From Haemonchus contortus (taxonomy: Eukaryota > Nematoda > Chromadorea > Rhabditida > Trichostrongylidae): 64,000 bases of DNA. Positions 44,067-56,839 of the stretch are shown one piece after another. Numbering within the stretch: the first letter of the stretch is position 1; every line of letters starts with the position of its first letter. Location of the stretch: the NCBI GenBank assembly GCA_000469685.2, contig LS997562.1, positions 13,899,467 through 13,963,466 on the forward strand. The letters run 5' to 3'. The notes under the pieces were generated by a model. It was given only the letters and a program-made list of their open reading frames with translations, had not been told where the DNA came from and made no database searches. The position numbers were made by a program, and so were the translations under genes.

Positions 44067-47000
44067 TTAAGAATGTTCTAAAACGCTTATGACGCTGACC
44101 ATCGTCTTGCTTTTCTTCACCGAAAGCATTGGAGGCGTAGACGGCCTTTTTCGGTCCGTAGATGAGTTATTGACGTAAAGTTGTTTTGCACTCGAGACAC
44201 CTGAAAAATAGCTATGACTACTGACAATTCGGGTTGCTTAGCTTTGGCCTCACCACAGCCTTCCCTGCCACTCGCCAGCACAAAGAATTCACCTCCTGAT
44301 CAGTCACTTCACCCTTGCCCCTAATCTTTCGGATACCAAACCAACCTGCAACTTCTTTAATTGCATTTGCAAGGCCAGGTTGTCCAAGTAGAGACCGGGG
44401 CGCTTTAGAAACGACAGTCTCCGAAACTTCAGCACATATATGTACCGAACGTGCAGCGATATCGAATATATCTTCTTCTTCCTTATCATCCGATTCTTTG
44501 CCTAATTCTCCCTTAAAAAAGAAAAATGACCAAATGATAAATGGAGGCAGGAACTGATTTCCATTTCGAATTACTCGAAAGTGGGTTCAAGTTCAACTTT
44601 GAGTTTAAGATTAGCATTTCTCGAAGCACTGCTTATCCGCAAAGAATGCCTGATTCGGAACAGCCAGAGGAATAGGCAAGATTCAAAAAATAATTAATAT
44701 TTAAAAGCAAACACCTACGTGTTCCATAAGCCATTTGATGGCCTCAACTCTTCGAGCATGAGCTTGAGAAGCCCCATCTTCCTGTTCCTCCTCTACTGCT
44801 TCACCATCATCTTCCATGCCTTCCACGGTAGTTACGTCTTCTCGTAGCTTCAATCGGAAAGTCCTATTGGTTTCGGATCCACCCAAATCACCATCGGCGA
44901 GTAACCTTGAATGCTTGATGTTTAACTGAGTGATCGCACAAACCGCAGAAATATTTTGAAAATAGCACCCGTACTGCAACTGAAAACGCGCCTGTCTTGC
45001 AGCTTTACCAGTTCCTTGTGTTCACGATCCTTTTCTTGTTTCAGTAAAAGTTTGTGGTTCTGCCTCCTTATTACATCAGAATCAGGAACATCATCATTGT
45101 CACCTGAAGTGAAATAAATAAAGAACAAAAAGCCTGTAAACATATAGGAATAGCACCTTCTTCTGCCTCATATTCGTTGGCGATATCCCCATCCTCATCT
45201 AGGTCACTTCCAACATCATCACCGGAAAGGGAAGCTTCGTCATCGAACCATTTCTCACGATTGGCTCTAAAAACTGAAAATCTTTGAAGTAAAAGATACG
45301 TCAAAATATTCTGAGAAGTAGTACCCACTTTCTTTCGAATTCGCTTTTCTCTAACCTCCTAACAACAGCTAACTCGTCATCCGAATCGGCTTCTTTTTCT
45401 ATATAGTCACTTCCTAAAAGTGAGGATGACTTATTTAATTAACAATAAGCTTTACAGAAAAGAAGAAGAAGTAAAAGGGGTACCGGAAAACAGTCATTGA
45501 TCAGTACTGCTGAATGAGGTTTACCAGTACCATTGTAGAAATAAAATTTCATCACTGACAAACAGACCGACGTACTCACGCGCACTAACTAGCTAATTAA
45601 ATTATGTAGTGGTAACAAGAATTTGTGGACAGTGGCAAACCTGCGAAATAGTTACTGCTAAACAAAAACAAAACAAGAAATACAGGGCGTACAGCTGCAC
45701 TGGTCAATGGCGATACTAGCAAATTGGCTCTCCACATTATACATGTGAATCATGCCAAGCCAGGTCAAGTATACTTGACAAAAAATTAGAGAGGCAGGGG
45801 GGGGGGGCTCGTTTTTGGAATATGTATGTCTCTGGATCTCAAAAATTGCGCCCACTTACACCCGGCATGGCAATTTTTCAGGTCCATCTTTCATTGCTTA
45901 CAGATAAATAAGTGTTCGTTCCTTACTCCCAATTAGGTTTGGCAAATCCATGGCGCCAACAGAAACAAGCAAAAATGGTCGCTAAATGGCTTGCCGCAAA
46001 TTTAAGATTGAAAAAAAAACAAAAATATTTGGGACCATGTATAACACACCATATGAAGCCTAGCACGAATCAACAATAAACTGCTACCGAATTATTTTCA
46101 CTAGGACATAAGTAGGCCAACTTTGATCTCTTCCTTCTGTTTCCCCCCAGCAGGAACGTTAGCATCTTCTAGAAATCTGTAGTAGAGGAAAACCGAACCT
46201 AGCACTTCAAACTGCCTTCAAGCAGGTGAAATAGAATTTTGTCATTACTACGCCTTCGCTGCTTTCGAGAAAGCTTTTCCGATCAGAAACTGTCCACGAT
46301 ACTCAAAACAGGGTGATAACTAGAAGTATTTCCAAAAAAGGGCAAAAGATAAAAAGTATCCTTGGGTAATGATTACTCACCCTTTTCCTCCGTATCGCCT
46401 TCATCGTTCTCAAGTCCATCATCAACATCATCGTCATTATCGTCGTCCTCTTCGTCATCTTCCTCCTTCTCTTCATCACTCCTTTCAACGCGGTCTACAT
46501 CAGGCTTCGATTGCATACCATCTTCGCTATCAGAAAACTCAATTGTACGCCGAAGCACTGCTGGTTTCGGTTCTTCTTTTTCCTCTTCTCCTATATTCGA
46601 TGCAGGCGCTCCGTCCTTAAAAGTTTCCCAAGTAACCCGGTCACATACAAATAACAACAGAGCAAAGCGAAACGGACAAACCATTTTTTTGGACGACGCC
46701 TCTACTGAAAGTCCCGAGTCGCTATCATCATCATCGTCAGAGTCAATCAGTACTCGTTTCTTTTTACGGATAGGCGCAACTCCGACTGGCTCTTCTTGTA
46801 ATTCACTTAAAATGTCCCAATAACACGCGTATAAACAAAAACAAGAACAAAAGCTCACCCAGCAGCATCATTCGTAGGAGCTTTCTCTGACGTAACTAGG
46901 TTTTGCGTTTCGAATCGACCAGAGCAAAGCATTAAAATGTCTTCCTCACTAGAATCCTTGAAGGGATCCAGGTCGCTGAACGTTCCAACGTTCACATATT

Positions 47001-49984
47001 CTGCAATTTTTCAGATATTGACAAATTTCGTAGTGAAGGTAACTATGGGTGATATCTTTTGTGAGAAAAAAGAGCGAGCGACTTTTTAAAACTAAAGAAG
47101 AAATTCAGCTGCCTTTTTCTCTAAAAGTTTTTTAAAGTCAGTTTTTTCTGCGTTAAAATTCAAAAGTTTTTTTTCACCGGTTGAGGCTAACTAGATGTGA
47201 CCATTTGCAATAAAAAAACAGTGGCCTCTGAATTAACAATTCGGCTCATACCAAAGAAGCAGATAGCACCTCCCGCACGGGCAGAACCTACTAGCTCTTA
47301 CCTCACTAACGATAAACAAATACAAATCAGAGAAGCATATAACTAGACTGACCTGGAGCGTCTATGTTGGGCTGAGCCTCATCGGAACTTTCGCCTGTGG
47401 TCCTGAATTAGAATTTAAATAATCGGCATCAAAAGTAAAGCGAAAATCATCGAAGAAAGAAAACGACGCACTTCTCGCCAAACCACTGAGACAGAGAATT
47501 GGGAAACTGGGGTTGTGTCATTTCAGAAGTCGACTCAGTGCCTTCATCATCCTCCAATATTAAGTTGAGGCTCTTAAAGCAGCACAATAAAGTGATAGAA
47601 CGATGTTTTATGTTCAGCAACATAAGTGAGAAACAGGAAGATAACGAGAAAAAGCAGCAGTCAACCCCTAACCATGAAAGAAACATGAGCACCCGTCCCC
47701 TCATTACAGGTTAGCAGACACACACTTTCTTAATCATTTTTGTATGATGAGCGATTCCTTCCACAAGCCATCTTCTACATGACACCAGGTGAATTGTTGA
47801 AAGGAATACGGAGCAGTTACCCATTAAAATTCCTTGGCCCGTCATGTCGATCGGGAGTTAAGACCCTCATTTATAATAACTTCTGGCGGTGAAAAACCTT
47901 ATCACAAGGCCGGTTCTTCACCATAAACTCTCATTCGATACAAGAGGCAGTATTATGCATTTTGTCTAAGCGTGAATGTTCTAGGCTTTTTCTACGAGTC
48001 GAAGGATGCCTCTACTATTTTCGACAGCCCTTCCCACTTCGTGCAAATTGTTGAAAGTCATTGTAACCATTCAATATTTCTCACTGAAGCAAAGCAGGAA
48101 AACTGAATATACAAATAAATAAAACAAATAAATAATATTATACAGTATAATAAAACAACGAGATTTTGAATTTTTGTTTAACAGTTCATCAGTTCCTTGT
48201 AAATAATGATTTTCAGATCATGACCCACTCGAAACTGTCATTTTCGCTATTTCTGCGCGTGAAAAAAAGAGGGTCACACATTATTCGACTCATGCGATTT
48301 GAGAAAGTATTTTATAATGTAGTACCAGCGATCGCATAAGGGCACAACTGAAAGCAACAGTTGATAATTAATGGTCTTCAGTAGCGGTTGTCCCCATGAG
48401 GTTTTAAGCTAAAGTGGATATCAATGGATACAAAGGCTATATCTCGCAAATTGGATGCTGGCGACCAGAAATGTAGAGCTCGCCAGACACAATTTCTATG
48501 CGCTAGGCACCCAAATTTTTTGCGCGCCCCTATAGTATGAAGGACCACTGGTATACTGCCATTTTTTGCAGCCAACGAGGCTAGATATAGCCTTACCAAT
48601 GCTTTCGAAAATGGGAAACAAAAAAGACCACACATGGAAGCAAGACAAAACGTACGTCAACTGGATATAGCGGCTCTCCTGATCGACACTGAAAATGATG
48701 GATGTAAAAATGTATAGAGCCTTATTCGCAAACGCACCTGAGGACACTGTGCAACAGCCTTATCAGCGTCAACGCCCGAACGATGATGGCAGGAAGTTAG
48801 GTCATCCTAAATATAGAGGTTTATAGAAATAAATGGAGCTCATGGAGAACAGTATTAGCCAAGCCTAAAATTGCGTACATCGTGAAGCCTCTGACTCTCC
48901 TTCACAGATGCACCATCGAATAAATCAACTGATTCAGGCAAGTCGTCGACTGCTTCACTTTTCTGGAATGAGGGGAATTTCGAAAGTAACCTGTACGACG
49001 GTACAACGAAGTATTCTTCACCTTTTGATCATCGTCAAGAGAATCGCTATTTTGTGAACCTTCCGCGTCACTACCCAATTCTTCTTCCTCGTCGTCAGCG
49101 CTGTAGTCATCATCGCTTTCGTCCGATTCCTTCGCTTCTCTGAAGAAAAGTTGAAAAAAAGGATAAACACATGAAAACTCGTGATTCAGAACTATGGAAA
49201 GCAATGTAAATGTTAGTTACGAAGTAAGAAAGGAGCTTACTTTTTCACCTTCGATGAATTCCCGTGGTCATTGTCACTTCCTTCATCATCATCGTCATCA
49301 TCATCCTCCTCATCATCATTTTCTACGATGCCTTCGTTATCTTCTAGGTACAATTCCTTGCGTTTTGCCAGTCCAGCCCTTCTTCTCTCTGCTAACTTCT
49401 TTTCAAGGGCCTTTTTAAGACACCTTTGTTTAGCTACTGAAAAATTTCCGATTTTCCCAAAACTCAATGTTTCATAGGTATAAGAGCGGTCAACTTACTA
49501 CTTGGGGGAGCGTTAGCTGGCAGATGCATAAATCTGAAACATATACGGGATCACATAAGCACTTTCATTACATTTTTACGCATAACTGGACCCCACGTGT
49601 CTTCAGTCTTCTGCGTCTCTGTTTTGACGAACGGAAGCTTCTTCTTCAACCATGATATGTCACCCAACTTATCCTGAAAAAGCCTAACTTCATTCTCAAC
49701 TTGATTTCAAAGGGCTAAAAACAGCGATTTACCTCCTCCGTTCGTAGATCGATCACACTATGTTGCATGGCCGTTAGTTTGGGGAGCTGTAGGTTTGCAA
49801 GGGCCAGACGTCGGTTGAGCCTCCTTATCTTCCCTTCACTTCTCACACTTTCAGCACATGGGTTAGCCACTAGATTTGTACCATTTTCTTGTAAGTCATC
49901 AACAGAATACTGTATTGTCATGGAAGAAGCCGAGGTGCTTGATTCTTGGGAAACAGAATCATCCAGAGTTGAGTCAACTTCCAT
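44067..49984 (-). CDS. clsp-1: Claspin homologue, DNA-replication checkpoint mediator
   Basis: Nineteen exons, minus strand, all phases consistent, 775 residues: 49733-49984, 49555-49673, 49499-49533, 49241-49436, 49022-49139, 48906-48962, 48738-48806, 48656-48688, 47472-47572, 47353-47402, 46859-47000, 46682-46805, 46381-46615, 45329-45413, 45157-45266, 45009-45103, 44719-44925, 44346-44511, 44067-44200. Diagnostic parts are DILMLCSGRFETQ (about 355-370), the KKKRVLIDSDDDDD box, and the C-terminal WFDDEASLSGDDVGSD then RLLADGDLGGSE, which match the conserved Claspin C-terminal block. A basic helix (ALEKKLAERRRAGLAKRKEL) precedes a long acidic run. Claspin links stalled forks to Chk1 activation and travels with the replisome. 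Exons 7 and 8 and the 48.6-47.6 kb intron are the least certain parts. The acidic tracts are larger than average but usual for the family. Confidence 0.9.
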
Positions 49985-50869
49985 CTAAAAAGCTTTAGTT
50001 AATCAAGAATTGTTGTCATAATTCGAAGAGACGAGCCCTTCAATGGAAAAACAGGCTAATGAGGATCATCGACAAGAGGCTCAGAACTGAGTTAGTTTCG
50101 ACTGATAAGAGTCCTTATACAACTGAGCGATAAAGAACCATCAGTTGAAAGCTTTTGAATTTGTGAAAAGAATAATCATTTTAAATAGAACAAACAATCA
50201 CAGCAAGAGAGCAACAAACAAACAGAGAGCAATGAAAACAAACGAAGGAGTGAATTCTTTATAAATTTTCCAGTTCTACTGATTCACTGACTCTCAGAAA
50301 GAAAGGAAGTCTGTCAACTGCAGAGGTACGGTGAAGCCTCTATGAGTTGATAAATGCTGCAGATACGTAGAAGGGGAGATACTTTCTGGATGGTGCACTT
50401 TCTATCAGCATAACAATTACAGGTGTTCCTATGCCAACGTTAATATTCTTCACAAACGCTTCAGCAGTTCATGTGCTGAAATGCCTGCATAAGCGTTTAT
50501 CTCATTTTTCGTGGTCCATCAGAACACAACTTGGCACAAAGAATTAAGCTATTCGCCCCGCCACAGGTGTAAAAAATAGAAAAATAGCGAGATACACTAA
50601 GCTTACTCAAAGCAACTAACCATTGGGATTCCCAAATTACTCAAGCTATACTCATTTCGTCTGCTGCCACTTTTGGGTTAGTTTCCAAAGAAGGATGGCG
50701 ATTTGTGGGCAAAACTTTAAAAACGTGTGAGTGTTGATAAGCTATGGCATATAAGCCACCAAGAAGGCGAGGCCAGGCGGGGTCTCGGCAGTTTCCAAAC
50801 AATTCCAAGCTATCTGAAGGTGTATGAGAGACAATCCAAGAATATTATTCTCTACATCCAAGGACAAAG
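49985..50869. other. Claspin upstream region, no further gene
   Basis: No open frame of note. It should hold the Claspin promoter, but no motif could be assigned. Confidence 0.4.
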
Positions 50870-51105
50870 TTTTTGGCCGTAACCAATCTCGTTATAGTGG
50901 CGTTTTGAGCTCTTATGAGGCCCCTACAATGTCTTACGGTGGTAAGCCGATGAACAAGTCAGTATTTTAATCCTTCCAGTCGAGTCTGGTACCAATTATT
51001 CGCACCGCGAAAGCTTGGCTGCCCTGGGCGGATATCAACCCGACATTCGATCCCCGACTATGCTTGTCTGATAGGGCGCCATTTGCTACAACACCACTTC
51101 GGCCT
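50870..51105 (-). repeat. tRNA-derived SINE copy 7
   Basis: Reverse-oriented: TATAGTGGCGTTTTGAG, CAATGTCTTACGGTGG, CGAGTCTGGTACCAATTA, then decayed B box (GACATTCGATCCCCGACTAT) and A box (TTTGCTACAACACCACTTC). Moderately diverged. Confidence 0.65.
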
Positions 51106-51249
51106 TGATTTCCTCAATCTTTGTTGACCTCCAAAGAAAATATTGTCTCCAACATTGACTCACATCTGAACCTCATCCTTGACCATGGTTGATTCGAATG
51201 CTACCATACAAGATGGGTGTCTTACGTGGTATTCCCCACCTATTCTATA

Positions 51250-52471
51250 TGGGTGTGCGAATATATTTTCGATCACACCTAATCAAGTTCGCCTCGCACC
51301 TAGGTGCGAAGTGACCTTAATTAGGTGAGAAGACTACGCTATAATTATACTGCCCGCACTCGCTCCTAATCGAGTTAAAACTTGTCAGCTAAAGAGGATA
51401 ATGACGGTTTAAAAAGTGGAGTTTCTATCAAAAAATGTTTTTTTTTTGGAAGAAAAAAATCCATTATCAGTTCCAACGGTTTTGAGAGTTTTACTTCCAT
51501 GCGCAATAAATAAGTTCAGTATATGATTAAAGTTTGTGTGATATCGAAGTGAAAGGTTCAATTCCACTGAGTAATAAGAATACCTAAAAGAAAACCTAAA
51601 TTTGTAAGTAAAAACGAAGATAGTTTTGTTTGTTAAGAATCTGGACAGCTTCTCAAGTAGTAAAGAAACTCCAGGCATTCACCGTACGTGACATGGTCCG
51701 GGGGTACAGAATGCCTCTGAAATGCTCGAACTTCAGAGGGGCTTTCGGAGCAAAAAAGAAAGGCTTGGACAGTGGAGGAAATGGGCCATACAGACCGTTC
51801 ACTCCTAAAGGTTTGGAGCGGGAGGACACCCTGTAAGTTCATCGAAACAGTACAGTGCGTCTCTAGAATACATGGAACTGCCTCATAAAGTAAGCAGCGG
51901 TAGTTAAAGCACTCACCCACCTGGTTAAGTAGATCTCGAAGACCTCTCTTCAATGAATGAGTTGGAGAGAGGAGAATAAGCCTGAAGACTTGCTATATGC
52001 CGTAAAAACTGTGAAATTGCCTGAATGGTGAGCCGTAGGGCGTTCAATGGCCTATCAGTGAAGAGTAGTCCCAATATTAAACAGTTCTAGAGAACTGCAT
52101 CGCTTCTGTAAAGGTTGTTTGATATCGCAAACATGCGAGAATACCAAAAAAAAGAAGCGAACCGATCTGTTTCATCCATTTTCCAGGGACTTCGAATAAA
52201 ATATATTGAACTCATTTATTATACATGGAAATACTCTTCAAATCGTTGGAATTGATATTGGAATTTTTCCTTCCAAAAAACTCATTTTTTGAAGAAAAAC
52301 CCCACACTTTTAAACTGTCATTATCCTCTATGGCTGACAAATTCTAACTCGATTAGTTGCGAGTGGGGCAGCATAATTACCGCGGAGTCTTCGCACCTAG
52401 TTAAGGTCACTTCGCGCCTAGGTGCGAAGCGAGCTTGATTGGGTGCGATCGAAAATATATTCCCGTACCCA
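51250..52471. mobile_element. Foldback DNA element with 300-bp inverted arms
   Basis: 1,222 bp. Arms of about 300 bases (51250-51553 and 52188-52471) are inverted copies; shared blocks include GAATATATTTTCGATC, CGCACCTAGG and TAATCGAGTT. The apparent target duplication is TTCTATA at 51243-51249 and 52472-52478. The central 630 bases hold only a 68-codon frame with no known domain. Long arms and a 7-base (possibly longer, diverged) duplication resemble foldback or MULE-like elements; the superfamily is uncertain. Confidence 0.75.
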
Positions 52472-52479
52472 TTCTATAT

Positions 52480-53504
52480 TAATCACTCTGATGCAGAAGA
52501 TAAGCGCACAAAGTACGTTTAGTAGTTGTGGTGGCCAGACCTTCATCAAGCAGAGCACTAAAAATACATCTGTGAAGAACAAATGACAGGGAATTTAATG
52601 GACGTAAAAAGTAAGCCCCAAGACCTTATTAGAACTTTAGATAGGATTTTCCCCGAGCGCAACAAACCAGGGCCGATTGGCACAATGATGTCCAAACGCG
52701 AGCTGAGACTAATGCAATGTAAGAAATGAACAGAAGTCTTACCATAAGCAAAAAATTTTCGCATTACTTCATCTAGTATAAAAACATAACAAAAAGCATT
52801 ATTAGACGATTTTTCTTCAAGGCATTATTGTCCCGTTCAGGGAAACTAACAGCTAAGGGTTGCTTTAAAAAAGAATTCAAACCTCGTTGAACGGGACCTA
52901 CTATACCGATCTACCCAACCCATGAAAGAAACATTTTTTAAAGTAGCTCTAAGAGTAAAATTATCATTGACGAAAAACTGAATCGTTCAAGTGCATTAAA
53001 GAAATGTCACCCACTTCCGAGCAGTACTGTTTGATCAGTCTGTCAGATTCAGATGTAAAATCAACTGGATTTCAAAAATGAAAGCTGAAACCCCATAATT
53101 ACTTCATCTAAGATAATGACGAAGAGATAAGCGTTATCTGAATTTCCCATCCCCGCGGGCAACACCACTAAAACTCGGTGCTACTACTCCAAGCATTTCC
53201 TATAACACCCACTTTCAAAACCAAAGATGAAGAAAGCGTCACAAACCAATAGAAAACCAGAGTAAATAGTCAGCTGAGGTGAACTTCAGTCAGCCGGACT
53301 CGTTTTGGCCCATGGCCAAGGATTTCGAATTCGGCGCGTTACCGTAATCGCTACGTATCGCCACGCTGAAGCAGTGCAGTTCGTCGCGACAAGAATTCCA
53401 TTTCGCTACAGCCTCACTACTTGATCGCCGCCTCGTTTGTGCGGTTGTGAGCCTCGTTGATTTCGTCAAGGAAGTTGCCCTGAGCAACACCGACATCTCC
53501 AAAA
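52480..53504. promoter_or_regulatory. eEF2 upstream region
   Basis: No gene seen. The last 200 bases before the ATG are richer in GC and should hold the promoter and 5' untranslated leader. CTACAG at about 53410 and TTCAG near 53289 could serve as trans-splice acceptors for a spliced leader; neither can be proved by reading. Confidence 0.35.
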
Positions 53505-56500
53505 ATGGTGAGTTACAGGTTTTAAAGTTCATGTTGACCGTTTGGTTACTTGAAATTGAAGTAAAATGCCAGAATTTTGGGAAAGATTTGAGGATTTTTA
53601 TAAGAGCATATTTTTGTATTCAAGGTGAACTTCACTATCGAAGAGATCCGTGCGTTGATGGATCGCAAAAAAAATATTCGTAACATGTCCGTCATCGCCC
53701 ATGTGGACCACGGGAAATCTACCCTTACTGACTCACTTGTCTCGAAAGCTGGTATTATAGCTGGAGCCAAAGCTGGAGAGACTCGTTTCACTGACACCCG
53801 AAAAGATGAGCAAGAAAGATGTATTACCATCAAATCCACGTATGTACTTCTCAGTGTGCTGCTTTTGTTAACATAATTGTTTGCTAAGAACTCGGCTAGG
53901 TTCTTCTTTTCAGTGCCATTTCTATGTTCTTCGAACTCGAGCCTAAAGACCTTAACTTCATCAAGGGAGAGGTCGAATACACAGAGGTGGACGGAAAGAA
54001 AGAGAAATTTAAGGGTTTCTTGATCAATTTGATCGACTCTCCTGGTCACGTTGACTTCTCCTCCGAGGTAACTGCTGCCCTTCGCGTCACTGATGGAGCC
54101 CTTGTTGTTGTAGACTGCGTTTCTGGTACGTTAATTTGCGCCAAATCATTATGCAATAGCTAAGTATCGATTGCGAAACCGTTTTTTTAGGAGTGTGTGT
54201 CCAAACAGAGACTGTCCTTCGACAAGCGATAGCTGAACGTATTAAGCCGATTTTGTTCATGAACAAGATGGATCGTGCCCTTCTTGAGCTGCAACTCGGG
54301 GCAGAAGAATTGTTCCAAACATTCCAACGTATTGTTGAAAACATCAACGTCATCATTGCTACGTACGGAGATGATGATGGTCCAATGGGGGCCATCATGG
54401 TTGATCCCTCTGTAGGTAACGTCGGTTTCGGTTCCGGTCTTCACGGCTGGGCTTTCACGCTAAAACAGTTCGCCGAAATGTACGCCGACAAATTCGGAGT
54501 TCAGGTAAAATAAAAACTTGAACTTTAACCAGTACGGGAAATTGAATGCGATTCCTTAGGTCGACAAACTGATGAAGAACCTTTGGGGTGACAGATTCTT
54601 CGACTTGAAGACCAAGAAATGGAGTTCACAACAGAGCGAAGGTGCAAAGAGAGGATTCAATCAATTTGTGTTGGACCCCATCTTCAAGGTGCTTTTTTCG
54701 TTTTTTTTTTCTCTTCAAAGTTGTATGACCATTGGCATGGTTCAACGTTGTTTTCATTTTCTAGCACATAAAGCGAGATGCTGATTGACTGATGCTATTT
54801 TATTGCCTAATTACTCGTCTTTCTTATTGTAATAGGTGTCAAAAATCCCTTGAACTGTTTACGGTTGTGATTCAGGTCTTCGATGCCGTCATGAACGTTA
54901 AGAAGGACCAAGTCGAGGCTCTCATTGTTAAGTTGGGAATCAAGCTAGCTAATGATGAGAAGGACCTGGAGGGCAAACCTCTAATGAAGGTCTGTGTTTT
55001 CACATAGTTCTGCGGATCTTCCCTATTTACTTTGTTCAGGTGTTCATGAGGAAATGGCTTCCCGCTGGAGATACTATGCTGCAAATGATCTGTATCCATT
55101 TGCCGTCACCGGTAACGGCTCAAAAGTACAGAATGGAGATGTTGTACGAAGGACCCCATGACGACGAAGCTGCCGTCGCCATCAAGAACTGCGATCCCAA
55201 TGGCCCTCTGATGATGTACGTGTCGAAAATGGTACCGACATCCGATAAGGGACGGTTCTATGCTTTCGGCCGTGTGTTCTCCGGAAAGGTCGCTACAGGA
55301 ATGAAGGCCAGAATCCAAGGGCCCAACTACGTTCCAGGAAAGAAAGAGGACCTCTACGAAAAGACCATCCAACGAACCATTCTTATGATGGGTCGCTACA
55401 TCGAGCCTATTGAGGACATTCCATCAGGAAACATTGCTGGTCTCGTCGGTGTTGACCAGTACCTTGTGAAAGGAGGAACCATCACAACCTTCAAAGATGC
55501 CCATAACATGAGAGTGATGAAATTCTCCGTGTCACCTGTCGTCCGTGTTGCCGTTGAAGCGAAAAATCCTGCTGATCTGCCTAAATTGGTATGATTATCA
55601 CATTTTTCACAAATACTTCTGCAATTTTTCATTCGTTACGTTTTTAGGTTGAAGGGCTGAAACGTCTCGCAAAGTCCGATCCTATGGTGCAGTGCATCTT
55701 CGAGGAATCGGGAGAACATATCATCGCTGGTGCTGGCGAACTTCATCTTGAGATTTGTTTGAAGGATCTTGAAGAGGACCATGCTTGCATTCCCCTGAAG
55801 AAATCGGACCCCGTCGTATCATATCGTGAAACAGTCGCGGAGGAGTCGAACCAAGTTTGCTTGTCGAAATCGCCAAACAAGCACAATCGTTTGCATGCCA
55901 CCTGTAAGCCAATGCCTGACGGATTAGCTGACGACATCGAGAACGGAACCGTCAATGCTCGTGATGAGTTCAAAGCTCGTGCCAAAATTTTGGCAGAGAA
56001 ATACGATTATGACGTCACTGAAGCCCGTAAAATATGGTGCTTCGGTCCCGACGGAACTGGTCCCAACATTCTAGTCGATGTAACGAAGGGGGTGCAATAC
56101 CTCAATGAAATCAAGGATTCGGTCGTAGCTGGATTCCAGTGGGCAACAAGAGAAGGAGTCTTAGCTGACGAACACATGCGCGGAATCCGTTTCGATATCC
56201 AAGATGTTACACTCCATGCTGATGCCATTCATAGAGGTGGTGGACAAATCATCCCAACTGCTCGTCGTGTTATTTATGCATGCGTACTCACTGCTGCACC
56301 AAGACTTTTGGAACCTGTTTACCTTGTTGAAATCCAATGTCCCGAAGTTGCCGTTGGTGGTATCTATGGTGTGCTCAACCGTCGAAGAGGACACGTTTTC
56401 GAAGAGTCACAAGTCACCGGTACTCCTATGTTCGTTGTGAAAGCCTATCTTCCCGTCAACGAGTCATTTGGTATGAAATTACAACAGATTCATTTCGAGT

Positions 56501-56726
56501 GTGGTTGCTTTTCTATTTTTGATTTTGTTTAGGTTTCACTGCCGATCTACGTTCGAATACTGGTGGTCAGGCCTTCCCTCAATGTGTGTTTGACCATTGG
56601 CAAGTTTTACCAGGAGACCCACTGGAGCCCGGAACGAAGCCTAACCAGGTTGTTCTTGAGACAAGGAAACGTAAAGGACTCAAGGAGGGCGTGCCCGCAC
56701 TTGACAACTACCTTGACAAAATGTAA
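53505..56726 (+). CDS. eef-2: Translation elongation factor 2 (eEF2)
   Basis: Nine exons: 53505-53507, 53625-53839, 53914-54125, 54191-54504, 54560-54688, 54876-54989, 55040-55588, 55648-56470, 56533-56726. Phases agree and the protein has 850 residues, against about 852 expected for nematodes. The first exon contributes only the ATG. The GTPase domain has the P-loop AHVDHGKST (about 26-34), [16 protein letters not shown] (switch I), DSPGH and NKMD. Domain IV has [12 protein letters not shown] with the His modified to diphthamide. The C-terminus is ALDNYLDKM. The protein moves tRNA and mRNA through the ribosome in each elongation cycle. No damage is seen. Confidence 0.97.
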
Positions 56727-56762
56727 ATCTATTGTTCCGGCCTGTTGTTACCGAAGTTATCT

Positions 56763-56768
56763 AATAAA
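56763..56768 (+). terminator. Poly(A) signal of eEF2 gene
   Basis: AATAAA 36 bases after the stop codon. A second AATAAA lies near 56836. A short 3' untranslated region is usual for this gene in nematodes. Confidence 0.65.
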
Positions 56769-56839
56769 AAAGGTTGTTGATAAGGCTGTTTCGCAGATAT
56801 TTCAAATTCCCGTTGTTTTTTATTTATGCAAAGGCTAAA

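Noticed and set aside
46362..46823. Serine-rich plus-strand frame of 153 codons
   Set aside because: It is the complement of the acidic Claspin exons; Asp/Glu codons read as Ser on the other strand.
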